Origin: Nocardioides terrigena
Lineage (GTDB): Bacteria; Actinomycetota; Actinomycetes; Propionibacteriales; Nocardioidaceae
Length of the DNA: 64,000 nt
Direction: 5' to 3'
NCBI RefSeq assembly: GCF_003047265.1
Contig: NZ_PZYY01000003.1
Span: forward strand, 1-64,000
Under the pieces are notes generated by a model. The model made no database searches and was not told the DNA's origin. It saw nothing but the letters and a program-made list of their open reading frames with translations. Made by a program: the position numbers and the translations under genes. Positions 41,699 to 50,662 of the stretch are shown here, piece after piece (the first letter of the stretch is position 1; the number at the start of each line of letters is the position of its first letter).

Positions 41699-43354
41699 CT
41701 AGTCGAGCTGGACCGGGGATCCCGGGCCCCAGGGGATGTCCAGCAGGTACCAGCCGGTGAAGAGGAGGGTCCAGGTGACCAGCACGACGACGGTGTAGGG
41801 GATCATCATCGAGATGACGGTGCCCATGCCGGCCGAGGCGCGGTAGCGCTGGCAGACCAGGATGATGAACGGCAGGTAGACCATCAGCGGGGTGATCACG
41901 TTGACCGGTCCGTCCCCCACCCGGTAGGCCGCGAGCACGGTCTGTGGAGCGATCCCGAGGTTGTAGAAGAGCGGGATGAAGATGGGCGCGATGATCGCCC
42001 ACTTGGGGATGACCCCGGGCATGATCATGTCGATCACGACGACCAGCAGGATGAAGCCGATCAGCAGCGGCAGGGCCCCGATGTCGGCCCTGCCGAGCAG
42101 GTCGGCGAGCTGCGTGGCGACCACGTTGGAGATGTTGGAGTAGTTGAAGAACGCGATGAACTGGGCGATCAGCAGCATCAGGAAGATGAGCCCGCCCAGG
42201 CCGTTGAACGTCTTGATGATCGCGTTGATCACGTTGGTGGCGCCGGTCAGGCTGCCCGAGCCGGAGCCGTAGCCGAGCCCGGCCGCGAGGAACAGCATGG
42301 AGATGATGAAGAGCAGGCTGCTCATGAACGGCGAGCTGCCGAAGATCTCGCCGGTCTCGGGGTTGCGCAGCGGCGCGTTCGGCAGGAACGTCAGCGCCGA
42401 GATGATCGCGATGGCGACGAGGCTGTAGATCCCGGCCATCCGCAGCCCGCGTGACTCGTGCGAGAGCTCGTCCCCGGAGGGGACGTGGTCCACGGGCGCG
42501 TCCGCCGGACGCTCGGCGGGGTCCCACTTCCCGGCGCGGGGCTCGATGTAGCGCTCGGTGAGGAGGGTCATCACGACGGCGGTGAAGAGGGTCGACACGA
42601 TCGCGAAGTAGAAGTTGTTGGTCACGTTGAGCGGCTCGGCGTTGGGCGCCACCCCGGCCATGATCTCGTTGGTGACCTCGGTGATGATCCCGTCCGCCGG
42701 CGTGATCAGGATGTTGACGAAGAACGACGCGCTGACCCCGGCGTACGCCGCGGCGATGCCGACGAGCGGGTTGCGTCCCAGGCTGGCGAACGCAGCGGCC
42801 CCGAGGGGGATGAGCACGAGGTAGCCCGCGTCGGAGGCGACGCTGGAGATGCCGCCCAGCAGCACGATGATGAAGGTGATCGCCCCCGCAGGTGCGACCT
42901 GGACCATCTTGCGGATCAGGGCCGCGATGAGCCCGGCCTCCTCGGCCACGCCGACGCCGATCATCGCGACGAGGATGACCGCGACGACGCCGAAGTCGTT
43001 GAAGTTCTGCACGGCCGTGGTGAAGATGTAGCGGATCCCGTCACCGGACAGGAGGCTCTCGACCTCGATGGTCTCGGTCCGGACGGTGTACTCCGGGATC
43101 GTCTCCTCGGGCTCGTGGTCCAGCGACGGGTAGGTCGTGCCGCCGTTGTACTCCTGGCTGACGGTGGTGTCCTCCGGCTCGGCCACCTCGGTGGTCACGC
43201 TCACGTCGGCCCAGGCGAGGACCGCCGACAGCACGATCACGCCGACGATCAGCGCCAGGAAGATGATGGCGGGGTGCGGCACCTTGTTGCCGACCCGCTC
43301 GATCCAGCCGAGGAACCCTCCGGAGGACTTCTCCGCGGCCGCCGCGGTGCTCAC
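41699..43354 (-). CDS. AbgT-family transporter (p-aminobenzoyl-glutamate type)
   Basis: A 551-residue inner-membrane protein. Family marks: GWIERVGNKVPHPAIIFLAL at the N-terminus, a long outside loop after helix 1 (about 50-100), GVGVAEEAGLIAALIRKMV, SDAGYLVLIPLGAAAFASLG, GVSASFFVNILITPADG and DMIMPGVIPKWAIIAPIF. AbgT imports aminobenzoyl-glutamate in E. coli; other members export sulfonamides. GTG 43354 overlaps the pepA stop (GTGA), so transporter and peptidase are coupled. Confidence 0.9.
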   Translation of the reverse strand: MSTAAAAEKSSGGFLGWIERVGNKVPHPAIIFLALIVGVIVLSAVLAWADVSVTTEVAEPEDTTVSQEYNGGTTYPSLDHEPEETIPEYTVRTETIEVESLLSGDGIRYIFTTAVQNFNDFGVVAVILVAMIGVGVAEEAGLIAALIRKMVQVAPAGAITFIIVLLGGISSVASDAGYLVLIPLGAAAFASLGRNPLVGIAAAYAGVSASFFVNILITPADGIITEVTNEIMAGVAPNAEPLNVTNNFYFAIVSTLFTAVVMTLLTERYIEPRAGKWDPAERPADAPVDHVPSGDELSHESRGLRMAGIYSLVAIAIISALTFLPNAPLRNPETGEIFGSSPFMSSLLFIISMLFLAAGLGYGSGSGSLTGATNVINAIIKTFNGLGGLIFLMLLIAQFIAFFNYSNISNVVATQLADLLGRADIGALPLLIGFILLVVVIDMIMPGVIPKWAIIAPIFIPLFYNLGIAPQTVLAAYRVGDGPVNVITPLMVYLPFIILVCQRYRASAGMGTVISMMIPYTVVVLVTWTLLFTGWYLLDIPWGPGSPVQLD

Positions 43355-44865
43355 GGCTCGGACCGGGGTGACTCGAAGCGGGTGGCGAGCTCGACGAGCA
43401 GGAGGGCGCCGAACCCGCTGGCGCCCTTGTTGCGCCACGTCCGGACCGCCGGCTGCTGCGCGGTGCCGGCGATGTCGACGTGCGCCCACGGGATCCCGTC
43501 GACGAACTCCTCCAGGAAGAGCCCGGCGGTGATGGACCCGGCGTTGACGCCGCCCATGTTGGTCATGTCCGCGATGGGGGACTCGAGCTGCGCGCGGTAG
43601 GGGCGGTGCAGCGGGAGCTCCCACAGGGGCTCGTCGGTGGCCGTCCCCGCCTGCTTCAGCTGGTCGACGAGCCCGGGGTCGTTGCCCATCACCCCGGCCA
43701 CGTCCACGCCGAAGGTCCGCAGGCAGGCTCCGGTCAGCGTGGCGATGTCCACCACGGCGTCCACTCCGTCCTCGACGGCGAGGCACAACCCGTCGGCCAT
43801 GACGAGGCGCCCCTCGGCGTCGGTGTTGAGGACCTCCACCGTCTTGCCGTTGCGCATCCGCAGCACGTCGCCGAGCTTCATCGCCGAGCCCGACGGCATG
43901 TTGTCGGTGCAGCACAGGTACGCCGTCACGGCGGTCGTGCACCCCACGTCCCGCAGGGCCGTCATCGCGCCGAGGATCGCGGCCGCCCCGGTCATGTCGT
44001 TCTTCATCTGCGCGTGGGACTCGTCGCTCGGCTTGAGGCTGATGCCGCCGGAGTCGTACATGATCCCCTTGCCGACCAGCCCGAGGTGGCCGCTGGGGGA
44101 GTCGGGGCGGTAGCTGATCTTGATCAGCCGGGGCTCCTCGACGCTGCCCCGGTTGACCCCGAGGATGCCGCCGCAGCCCATCTCGTGCAGCTGCTGCCGG
44201 TCGAACAGCTCCACATCGAGGTCGGCCAGCGGCGCGACCTGCTGGGCGACCTCGCCCATCCGCTCGGCCGACAGCGTGCTGGCGGGGCAGTTGGACAGGT
44301 CCCGGCTGATCGCCGCGGCCCGGGCCGTCACCCGGCCGCGCGCGACGCCGGCGCGGACCTCGTCCACCTGCGCCGGCCCGGCGACGATGGTGAGCGAGGC
44401 GAGCGTCGGCTCGTCGCCCCCGGCGCCCACGAAGAAGCGCCAGCGGGCCAGCAGCACCCCCTCGACGACGGCCTGGGCGAACTCCGCGGTGGAGAGCGCG
44501 AGGTCCCCGTCGACCATCTCCACGGCCAGCGTGTGGTGCTGCGGCACGGCGCGCGCGAACGTCGCTGCCAGGTCACGCACCCGTGTGGCGTCGACGGTGC
44601 TCGCGTCGCCGACGCCGAGGGCGACGAGGGCGCGCCCGTCCGGGCCCGGCAGGACCGCGGCCTGGCCCGGTGCCGCGGTGAAGCCCACGGCGTTGAGCTG
44701 GCTCCAGTCGGTCCCGAGGTCGGCCGGTGGGCGGTCGCCCTCGATGACGGGTACGGCGAGGGCGGCAGCGTCCGAGGCCGGGGGGAGCTCCTCCACGACG
44801 TGGATGTCCACGCGCGCGCGGAGGGTGGGGACCGGGTCGATGTCGCGGGGTGTGGGACTGCTCAC
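43351..44865 (-). CDS. pepA: Leucyl aminopeptidase (M17, cytosol aminopeptidase)
   Basis: A 504-residue two-metal peptidase. Metal and catalytic residues appear in GLVGKGIMYDSGGISLKPS (Lys and Asp), QMKNDMTGAAAILGAM and the signature NTDAEGRLVMAD with the bicarbonate-binding Arg. The N-terminal macro-like domain is complete. GTG 44865 is preferred because CGGAG lies 7 bases upstream and no family sequence precedes it. It heads the operon with the AbgT and SLC13 transporters; the region just upstream is packed with palindromes. Confidence 0.92.
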   Translation of the reverse strand: MSSPTPRDIDPVPTLRARVDIHVVEELPPASDAAALAVPVIEGDRPPADLGTDWSQLNAVGFTAAPGQAAVLPGPDGRALVALGVGDASTVDATRVRDLAATFARAVPQHHTLAVEMVDGDLALSTAEFAQAVVEGVLLARWRFFVGAGGDEPTLASLTIVAGPAQVDEVRAGVARGRVTARAAAISRDLSNCPASTLSAERMGEVAQQVAPLADLDVELFDRQQLHEMGCGGILGVNRGSVEEPRLIKISYRPDSPSGHLGLVGKGIMYDSGGISLKPSDESHAQMKNDMTGAAAILGAMTALRDVGCTTAVTAYLCCTDNMPSGSAMKLGDVLRMRNGKTVEVLNTDAEGRLVMADGLCLAVEDGVDAVVDIATLTGACLRTFGVDVAGVMGNDPGLVDQLKQAGTATDEPLWELPLHRPYRAQLESPIADMTNMGGVNAGSITAGLFLEEFVDGIPWAHVDIAGTAQQPAVRTWRNKGASGFGALLLVELATRFESPRSEP

Positions 44866-44912
44866 CGTTAACTCCGTTCGGGCCGGTGGACTCACCGCCG
44901 AGACTCCCGGCT

Positions 44913-44989
44913 CCACCCCGGGGGGTGGTCCCCCGAATCGGGGGATCTGCGGCGGCCGGTCACCGGCCTTGTCAGGGGCCGGTCACCGG
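44913..44989. promoter_or_regulatory. Cluster of four palindromes between pepA start and glsA stop
   Basis: CCACCCC-GG-GGGGTGG (44913-44928), TCCCCCGAATCGGGGGA (44929-44945), GGCCGGTCACCGGCC (44954-44968, perfect 7-1-7) and a second near-copy GGCCGGTCACCGG (44977-44989, over the glsA stop). They may be operators of the pepA operon, or hairpins that stop glsA transcription; no T-run is present. Confidence 0.5.
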
Positions 44990-45981
44990 GTGGGCGGGGC
45001 GGCCTCGGAGGCGAGCAGGTCGAGCCCGAGCCGGCGGGCGAGGTAGCGGGCCGCGAGCTGGCCGCGGACGCTGTTGCCCGCCGCGTCGAGCAGCGGTGAG
45101 AACGTGGCCAGCGCCCCCTTGCCGGGGGACACCGTCACCAGTCCCCCTCCGATCCCGCTCTTGCCGGGCATGCCGACGTCGAAGAGCCAGTCGCCGGACG
45201 TCTCGTACATCCCCGCGATCGTCATCACGGCGAGCGCGGCGTGCGCGATCTCGGGGTCGACGACCTGGACGCCGGTGACCGGGTTGGTGCCGCCGTCGGC
45301 GAGCGTCGCGCCCATGACGGCGAGGTCGACGGCCGTGACGGCGAGGCAGCTCTGCCGGGTGTAGACCTCCACGGCGTCGGCGGGGTCGCCCTCCACCGCG
45401 CCGGCGGCGACCAGCATGTTGGCGAGCGCGCGGTTGCGGTGGTTGCTGGTGAGCGCGGAGGCGAGGGTCGCCTCGTCCATGTCGAGGCGCCTCCCCGCGA
45501 AGCGGCACAGTCCCTCGTGGACCGTCGCCCAGCGCTCCTCCACGTCGCGCCCGGCCACCAGGCTGGTGGTGGCGATGGCTCCGGCGTTGACCATCGGGTT
45601 GGTCCGACCGGACGGGTCCCGCTCGACCGGGACGGTCGAGTTGAAGGCCATGCCGGTGGCGTTGACGCCGACCACGCGGCGTACGTGCTCGACACCGCGC
45701 AGCTCACACGCGAGGGCGAAGACGAAGGGCTTGGTGACGCTCATCACCGGGAACGGGACCCGGGCGTCCCCGGCCTCGACGAGGTCCCCGGAGGTCGACA
45801 CCACGCTGAGGCCGAACAGGTCGGGGTCCGCCGTGGCCAGGGCGGGGTAGACCGCGGAGAGCGACCCGTCGTCGACCGAGCCGTAGAGGCCGTGGGCCTC
45901 CTCGACACGGGCGCGGGTGGTCCCGGCCGCAGGCAGGCGGCCGGCCGAGACGAAGCGCTCCCCGGGCGCGAAGGTGGACAT
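44983..45981 (-). CDS. glsA: Glutaminase A
   Basis: A 332-residue serine-dependent beta-lactamase-fold enzyme hydrolysing glutamine to glutamate and ammonia. Catalytic Ser-x-x-Lys is PVMSVTKPF; NPMVNAGAIAT, the Glu in ERDPSGRTNP, Tyr in EVYTRQSCL and GMPGKSGIGGG are the remaining site elements. ATG 45981 has GGAGG upstream. It is divergent from the DUF1269 gene, with possible shared regulatory motifs in between. Confidence 0.93.
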   Translation of the reverse strand: MSTFAPGERFVSAGRLPAAGTTRARVEEAHGLYGSVDDGSLSAVYPALATADPDLFGLSVVSTSGDLVEAGDARVPFPVMSVTKPFVFALACELRGVEHVRRVVGVNATGMAFNSTVPVERDPSGRTNPMVNAGAIATTSLVAGRDVEERWATVHEGLCRFAGRRLDMDEATLASALTSNHRNRALANMLVAAGAVEGDPADAVEVYTRQSCLAVTAVDLAVMGATLADGGTNPVTGVQVVDPEIAHAALAVMTIAGMYETSGDWLFDVGMPGKSGIGGGLVTVSPGKGALATFSPLLDAAGNSVRGQLAARYLARRLGLDLLASEAAPPTR

Positions 45982-46048
45982 GTCGGCGTACCTCCGTCGG
46001 CCGCGGGAACGGGTGGTTCCCACGATCCCGGAGGCGCGTCGGCACGCG

Positions 46049-46102
46049 CACCCCTGATTCGGGTGAGCGACCCCGGCGCGCCTCTCACCCGGTTAGGGGG
46101 AG
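46049..46102. promoter_or_regulatory. Repeated CTCACCC half-sites between glsA and the DUF1269 operon
   Basis: CACCC-N7-GGGTG lies at 46049-46065 and CTCACCC-N5-GGGGGAG at 46084-46102. The half-site GGGTGAG (46061-46067) within GATTCGGGTGAG is nearly the same as GAATCGGGTGAG at 39288-39299 in front of the META lipoprotein gene. They could be binding sites of one regulator for both divergent units. Confidence 0.35.
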
Positions 46103-46161
46103 CCCCCCTGCCGCGCGGCGGCGGCACGATGCGAGGACTGCACCGCAACGGAGGGAACATC

Positions 46162-46653
46162 ATGGGAACACTGACGGTCTGGAAGTTCGACACGCCCGAC
46201 GGGGCCGACGAGGCGACCGGGGTCCTGCGCGACCTGGCCAGCAAGAACCTGATCACCATCCACGACGCCGCCACCGTGCGGTGGGAGACCGGGAAGAAGA
46301 AGCCCAAGACGCGCCAGCTCAACAACCTGACGGGTGCGGGCGCCCTCGGGGGAGCGTTCTGGGGGATGCTGTTCGGCCTGATCTTCTTCGTGCCCCTGCT
46401 CGGCGCGGCGATCGGTGCCGCCACCGGGGCCCTCGCCGGCTCACTGGGCGACGTCGGCATCGACGACGGCTTCATCAATCGCGTCCGTGACGAGGTGACG
46501 CCGGGGACGTCGGCCCTGTTCGTCATGTCCTCCGACGCGGTCATGGACAAGGTGCGCGATGCCTTCGCGGGGTCGCAGCCCGAGCTCATCTTCACCAACC
46601 TGAGCGACGAGCAGGAGAGCGCCATCCGCGAGGTCTTCGCCGAGCAGGACTGA
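46162..46653 (+). CDS. DUF1269 protein with glycine-zipper membrane segment
   Basis: A 163-residue protein: an alpha/beta N-terminal part (TLTVWKFDTPDGADEATGVL, DAATVRWETGKKKPK), a glycine-rich hydrophobic stretch (about 60-95; GGAFWGMLFGLIFFVPLLGA, then AIGAATGALAGSLGD) that may insert as a hairpin, and a C-terminal part ending with the conserved TPGTSALFVMS and an acidic helix. DUF1269 proteins are common in actinobacteria and unassigned. GGAGGG precedes the ATG. It opens a four-gene unit with 3, 4 and 5 base gaps. Confidence 0.85.
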   Translation: MGTLTVWKFDTPDGADEATGVLRDLASKNLITIHDAATVRWETGKKKPKTRQLNNLTGAGALGGAFWGMLFGLIFFVPLLGAAIGAATGALAGSLGDVGIDDGFINRVRDEVTPGTSALFVMSSDAVMDKVRDAFAGSQPELIFTNLSDEQESAIREVFAEQD

Positions 46654-46656
46654 CCC

Positions 46657-48306
46657 GTGCCGGGGACCGGCGTCCGCAGGCTCGGGGCGGGGGACTACAC
46701 GCTGCCCGGACTCTGGGTGGCGCTGGTCCTCGCGTGCCTGTCCTTCACCCCGTCCCTCCTGCCCCGGCCCGCGGCCTTCCAGGGGGCCGTCGTCGGCATC
46801 GACGCGGCCCTGGGCTACGGGCTGGGGGTGCTGGGCGCCTTCGTGTGGCGCGAGTTCGCCGACCGCGGGCCGCGCCAGCCGTCGGAGCGGTCCCGTCGGG
46901 CGTGGCGGGTGGTCGCCGTCCTGGCCCTCGTGGGCGCGACCCTGGTGGGTCGGCGATGGCACGTGCAGGCGAGCCGGATCGTGGACGCGGAGCCGGAGAG
47001 CGCCTGGGCGACGCTGCTCGTGCCCCTGGTCGGGGGCGCCGTCTTCGTGCTGCTGGTCGCCCTCGGCCGGGCCATCGGCGACCTGTACCGACGGGTGTCC
47101 ACCTGGCTCGCCCGACGCATGGGCGAGCGGGCCGCGCGGGCGACGGGCCTGCTGGCGCTGGTGTCCGTGACGGTGCTCCTCGCCAGCGGCGTGCTGTGGG
47201 ACGCGTCCATGCGGTTCGCCGACCGCGTCTACGCGACCCTCGACGGCTCGACACCGGACGGCGCCACCCAGCCGAGCACCGGGTTGCGGTCGGGCGGGCC
47301 GGGCTCACTGGTGGAGTGGGACACCCTCGGCCGGGAGGGCAGGTCGTTCACGGGCCGCGGGCCCACCAGCGCGGAGATCTCTGCCTTCCACGACGGGGAG
47401 CCGGCGCTGGACCCGATCCGGATCTACGCCGGGTTGTCGTCGGCCGACGACACCGAGCAGCGCGCCGACCTGGCTGTCCGGGACCTGTGGCGGGCGGGCG
47501 GCTTCGAGCGTGAGAGCCTCCTCGTCGTCACGGCCACCGGCACCGGGTGGGTGGAGCCGAGCGCGGCCGGCAGCTTCGAGTACCTCACCCGCGGCGACTC
47601 GGCCGTGGTCTCCATGCAGTACTCCCACCTCCCGTCCTGGCTCTCGTTCCTGGTCGACCAGGAGAAGGCGCGCGAGGCTGGTCGCGGACTCTTCGACGCC
47701 GTCTACGAGCGCTGGTCGCGCATGCCGCCCGAGGAACGACCGCGACTGTTCGTCTTCGGTGAGAGCCTCGGGTCCTTCGGAGGAGAGACGGCGTTCAGCG
47801 GGGAGTTCGACCTGCGCAACCGGCTCGACGGCGCCCTGTTCGTCGGGCCGCCCAACTTCAACCCGCTCTACCGTGAGTTCGTCGAGGGGCGGGACTCCGG
47901 CAGCACGGAGGTGGAGCCGGTCTACCTCGCAGGCCGCACGATCCGCTTCACGACCCTGCCGGCGCGCTCCATCGAGCCGGCGACGGAGTGGCCGGGCACC
48001 CGGGTCCTCTACATGCAGCACGCGTCGGACCCCGTCACCTGGTGGAGCCCCGACCTGATCCTGAGCAAGCCCGACTGGCTCGACGAACCGCGCGGTCGCG
48101 ACGTCCTCGAGGACACCCGTTGGATCCCGCTCGTCACCTTCTGGCAGGTCTCGGTCGACCTCGCCCTCGGCTTCTCGACCACGCCCGGTCACGGGCACAA
48201 CTTCAGCGGCGAGCACGTGGACGGCTGGGCGGCCGTCCTGGGGATCGACGACCTGGACGAGGACGACGCCGAGGCGCTCCGACAGGTCTTCAGGCGCGAG
48301 CAGTGA
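46657..48306 (+). CDS. Membrane alpha/beta-hydrolase (Abhydrolase_9 type)
   Basis: A 549-residue protein. Four membrane helices fill the first 190 residues (LWVALVLACLSFTPSLLPRP, VVAVLALVGATLVG, LVPLVGGAVFVLLVALG, GLLALVSVTVLLASGVLW). The catalytic part outside carries the nucleophile elbow GESLGSFGGE, plus GPPNFNPLY, YMQHASDPVTWWSPDL and the late TPGHGHNF histidine. This is a well-conserved actinobacterial family without a known substrate; cell-envelope lipids are a fair guess. GTG start 3 bases after the DUF1269 stop. Confidence 0.87.
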   Translation: MPGTGVRRLGAGDYTLPGLWVALVLACLSFTPSLLPRPAAFQGAVVGIDAALGYGLGVLGAFVWREFADRGPRQPSERSRRAWRVVAVLALVGATLVGRRWHVQASRIVDAEPESAWATLLVPLVGGAVFVLLVALGRAIGDLYRRVSTWLARRMGERAARATGLLALVSVTVLLASGVLWDASMRFADRVYATLDGSTPDGATQPSTGLRSGGPGSLVEWDTLGREGRSFTGRGPTSAEISAFHDGEPALDPIRIYAGLSSADDTEQRADLAVRDLWRAGGFERESLLVVTATGTGWVEPSAAGSFEYLTRGDSAVVSMQYSHLPSWLSFLVDQEKAREAGRGLFDAVYERWSRMPPEERPRLFVFGESLGSFGGETAFSGEFDLRNRLDGALFVGPPNFNPLYREFVEGRDSGSTEVEPVYLAGRTIRFTTLPARSIEPATEWPGTRVLYMQHASDPVTWWSPDLILSKPDWLDEPRGRDVLEDTRWIPLVTFWQVSVDLALGFSTTPGHGHNFSGEHVDGWAAVLGIDDLDEDDAEALRQVFRREQ

Positions 48307-48310
48307 TGTG

Positions 48311-48814
48311 ATGGCGACCCTGACGGCGTGGCAGTACCAGACTCCCCTGGGGGCCCGGGCGGGAGCGGTGCGCCTGCGCACGCTCGTGGACCTGGAGGCC
48401 CTCGAGGTGCTGGACGCGATCACGGTGACCTGGGTGCAGGGTGCGCACCAGCCCCGGATGACCCCGGTCCGCCCCCGGATGTCGTCCCCGGTCGGCGACC
48501 ACTCCGTGCTGGCCGGGCTCTTCCGCCGGCTGGCGCCCGACGGGACCCCGGACGACTCCGCCGGCACGCTGGCGGGGCTGGCCGCCGTGCTGGACGGGAC
48601 GGGCATCACGCCGACCTTCCTCCTCGAGGTGGTGGACCACCTCGCCCCCGGGCACTCGACGCTCATGGTGCTCTCGGGGACGGCCGACCCCGAGACCGTG
48701 AGGCCGGTGGTCGAACGGGGACTCGCCGGTGGCGGGGTGACCCTGCTGTACGCCGACGTCCCCGACGACGCCGCGGCCCGGCTCGGCCGGGCCCTGGGCC
48801 TGAGGTTCGACTGA
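48311..48814 (+). CDS. Second DUF1269-like protein, lacking the membrane segment
   Basis: A 167-residue paralogue of the first protein of this unit: TLTAWQYQTPLGARAGAVRL and LDAITVTWVQG align with the first one's N-terminus, and LAPGHSTLMVLSG with its TPGTSALFVMS. The glycine zipper is replaced by a polar stretch (RRLAPDGTPDDSAGTL), so it should be soluble. The two probably form a hetero-pair. An ATG at 48311 or GTG at 48308 may start it. Confidence 0.7.
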   Translation: MATLTAWQYQTPLGARAGAVRLRTLVDLEALEVLDAITVTWVQGAHQPRMTPVRPRMSSPVGDHSVLAGLFRRLAPDGTPDDSAGTLAGLAAVLDGTGITPTFLLEVVDHLAPGHSTLMVLSGTADPETVRPVVERGLAGGGVTLLYADVPDDAAARLGRALGLRFD

Positions 48815-48819
48815 GCGCC

Positions 48820-49593
48820 ATGACGATCACCCTGACCTGGCTCGGCCACGCGACCGTCGTCCTCGACATGGACGGGGTGCGGCTGGTCGCGGACCCCCTC
48901 CTCAGGCGTCACAACGGCATCCTGCGGCGACGCGGTGATGCCCCGGCCCGGGCGACGTGGGAAGGAGCCGACGCGGTCCTCCTCTCGCACCTGCACCACG
49001 ACCACGCCGAGGTGGCGTCGCTCAAGATGCTCGGCGACGTGCCGGTGCTGACCGGCGCGCAGAACGTCCCCTGGGTGGACGGCAAGGGCCTGAACGGGTG
49101 GGGTCTCTCGGAGGACGAGTGGGTGCCGGTCGGTGACGCGGGCGACGTCACGGTCCGGCTCGTGCCGGCGGTGCACCACTCGCGACCGATGCCGCACCGA
49201 CCCAACGCCGCGCACGGGCACCTGGTGCGGGGACCCTCCGGTGTCGTGTGGATCGCCGGCGACACCGACCTGCATGCCGCGATGGAGCGGCTGCCCGAGA
49301 TGGCCGGCGCGGCGCTCGACCTGGCCGTCGTACCCATCGGCGGGTGGGGGCCCCGGTTGTCGCCCGGCCACATGGGCCCCCACGAGGCAGCCGTCGCCTG
49401 TGGCGTGAGCGGTGCGCGGGCGGCGGTCCCCGTGCACTGGAAGACGCTCCACGTCCCCGCCGGGGCCAACCGCCCGCGCGGCTGGATCGATGCGGCCGGT
49501 CCCCGCTTCGAGGAGGCCCTGGCCCGCGAGGCGCCGGACTGCCGGGCGGTCGTCCTCGACGTGGGCGGGTCGGTGACGCTCGGCGGCCCCTGA
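48820..49593 (+). CDS. Metallo-beta-lactamase-fold hydrolase (UlaG / NAPE-PLD-like)
   Basis: A 257-residue protein. It starts ITLTWLGHATVVLDMDGVRL and has the metal motif SHLHHDHAE (HXHXDH), a later HHSRPMPHR, GDTDLHAAM with a bridging Asp and HWKTLHVP as the last ligand. Closest to the lactonase/phosphodiesterase class (UlaG, NAPE-PLD). Substrate unknown. Five bases separate it from the second DUF1269 gene. It closes the unit, being convergent with the EamA gene (1-base gap). Confidence 0.85.
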   Translation: MTITLTWLGHATVVLDMDGVRLVADPLLRRHNGILRRRGDAPARATWEGADAVLLSHLHHDHAEVASLKMLGDVPVLTGAQNVPWVDGKGLNGWGLSEDEWVPVGDAGDVTVRLVPAVHHSRPMPHRPNAAHGHLVRGPSGVVWIAGDTDLHAAMERLPEMAGAALDLAVVPIGGWGPRLSPGHMGPHEAAVACGVSGARAAVPVHWKTLHVPAGANRPRGWIDAAGPRFEEALAREAPDCRAVVLDVGGSVTLGGP

Positions 49594-49594
49594 G

Positions 49595-50539
49595 TCACGC
49601 CGGGACCGGCTGCTCCTCGGTCGGCCGGAGCGCGACGACGGCGGCGAGGATCAGCGCGCCGCCGAGGAGGGCGGGCCAGGCGAGGCGCTCGCCCAGGACC
49701 ACCGCGGCCAGGGCGGCCGCGGACAGGGGCTCGACCAGCGTGGCCACGGTGGCCGCCGAGCCGGACGTGGTGCGCAGCCCGGCGTACAACAGCCCGTAGG
49801 ACAGCGCCATCGTGGCCACACCGAGGTAGACCAGCAGAGCCCACGACCCGGCGTCCGTCGGGATCACGGGGCGCTGCGTGGCCGCCGCGACCACCAGGAA
49901 CGGTGCGAGCACGACCGCGCCGGCGCCCGTGGCGCAGGTGGTGAGGGCGACCGGGTCATCGTGCTGGGCGAGCCGGTGGGCGAGCACCGTCGTCGCGGCG
50001 TACGTCGTCCCGGAGGCGACCGCGAGGAGCAGCCCGAGGGTGGGTCGGTCCGCGGCCGGTCCGGCACCGTGACCGGCGTACGCGCTGATGAGCACGAGGC
50101 CCAGCAGGGCGGCGGCCAGGACGCCGACCTCGCGCCGCGACGGGCGGGTCCGGGCGGCGAGGTGCTCCCAGGCCGCCGCGAGGACCGGGGCCAGCCCGAG
50201 CGAGACGACGGTCGCGACGCTGACGCCGACGAGCAGGACCGACACGAAGTACAGGCCCTGGTAGAGCGCCGTGCCGCAGCCGACCACGACAGCCGGCACC
50301 GGGTGCGTGCGCATCGTCTCCACGACGGTGCGGGTGCGGCGCGTCACCGCGGCGAAGGCGACCAGCGCCACGGCCGCCAGGGCCATCCGCCAGGCGCTGA
50401 CCGTCATCGCCCCCAGGCCGTCGCGGTCGTGCAGGAGGGTCACGACGAGCCCTCCGGTGCCCCACAGGACGCCGGCCGCGCAGACCTGGAGGAGGCCGAT
50501 CCGGGCGCTGCGCTGCCCGGTCCCGGTCTCCACGCTCAC
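49595..50539 (-). CDS. EamA/DMT-family transporter
   Basis: A 314-residue membrane protein with ten helices in two EamA repeats (LLQVCAAGVLWGTGGLVVTL at the start; GTTYAATTVLAHRL opens the second). Probably a metabolite or drug exporter. GTG 50539 is fixed by TAGGTT (50552 down to 50547 on this strand) with exactly 7 bases between, a leaderless start; the 87 in-frame codons upstream are not coding. Confidence 0.88.
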   Translation of the reverse strand: MSVETGTGQRSARIGLLQVCAAGVLWGTGGLVVTLLHDRDGLGAMTVSAWRMALAAVALVAFAAVTRRTRTVVETMRTHPVPAVVVGCGTALYQGLYFVSVLLVGVSVATVVSLGLAPVLAAAWEHLAARTRPSRREVGVLAAALLGLVLISAYAGHGAGPAADRPTLGLLLAVASGTTYAATTVLAHRLAQHDDPVALTTCATGAGAVVLAPFLVVAAATQRPVIPTDAGSWALLVYLGVATMALSYGLLYAGLRTTSGSAATVATLVEPLSAAALAAVVLGERLAWPALLGGALILAAVVALRPTEEQPVPA

Positions 50540-50662
50540 GCGGCTCAACCTATCGAGGGCCGGACCGCCGGATCTCGTGTGACCGCGCCTCGGCACGGCC
50601 GGGCGCCCGAGGCCGCGACCCGCGCTGAGCTCCACCAGACCGGCACACGGTGCGCCCCTATC

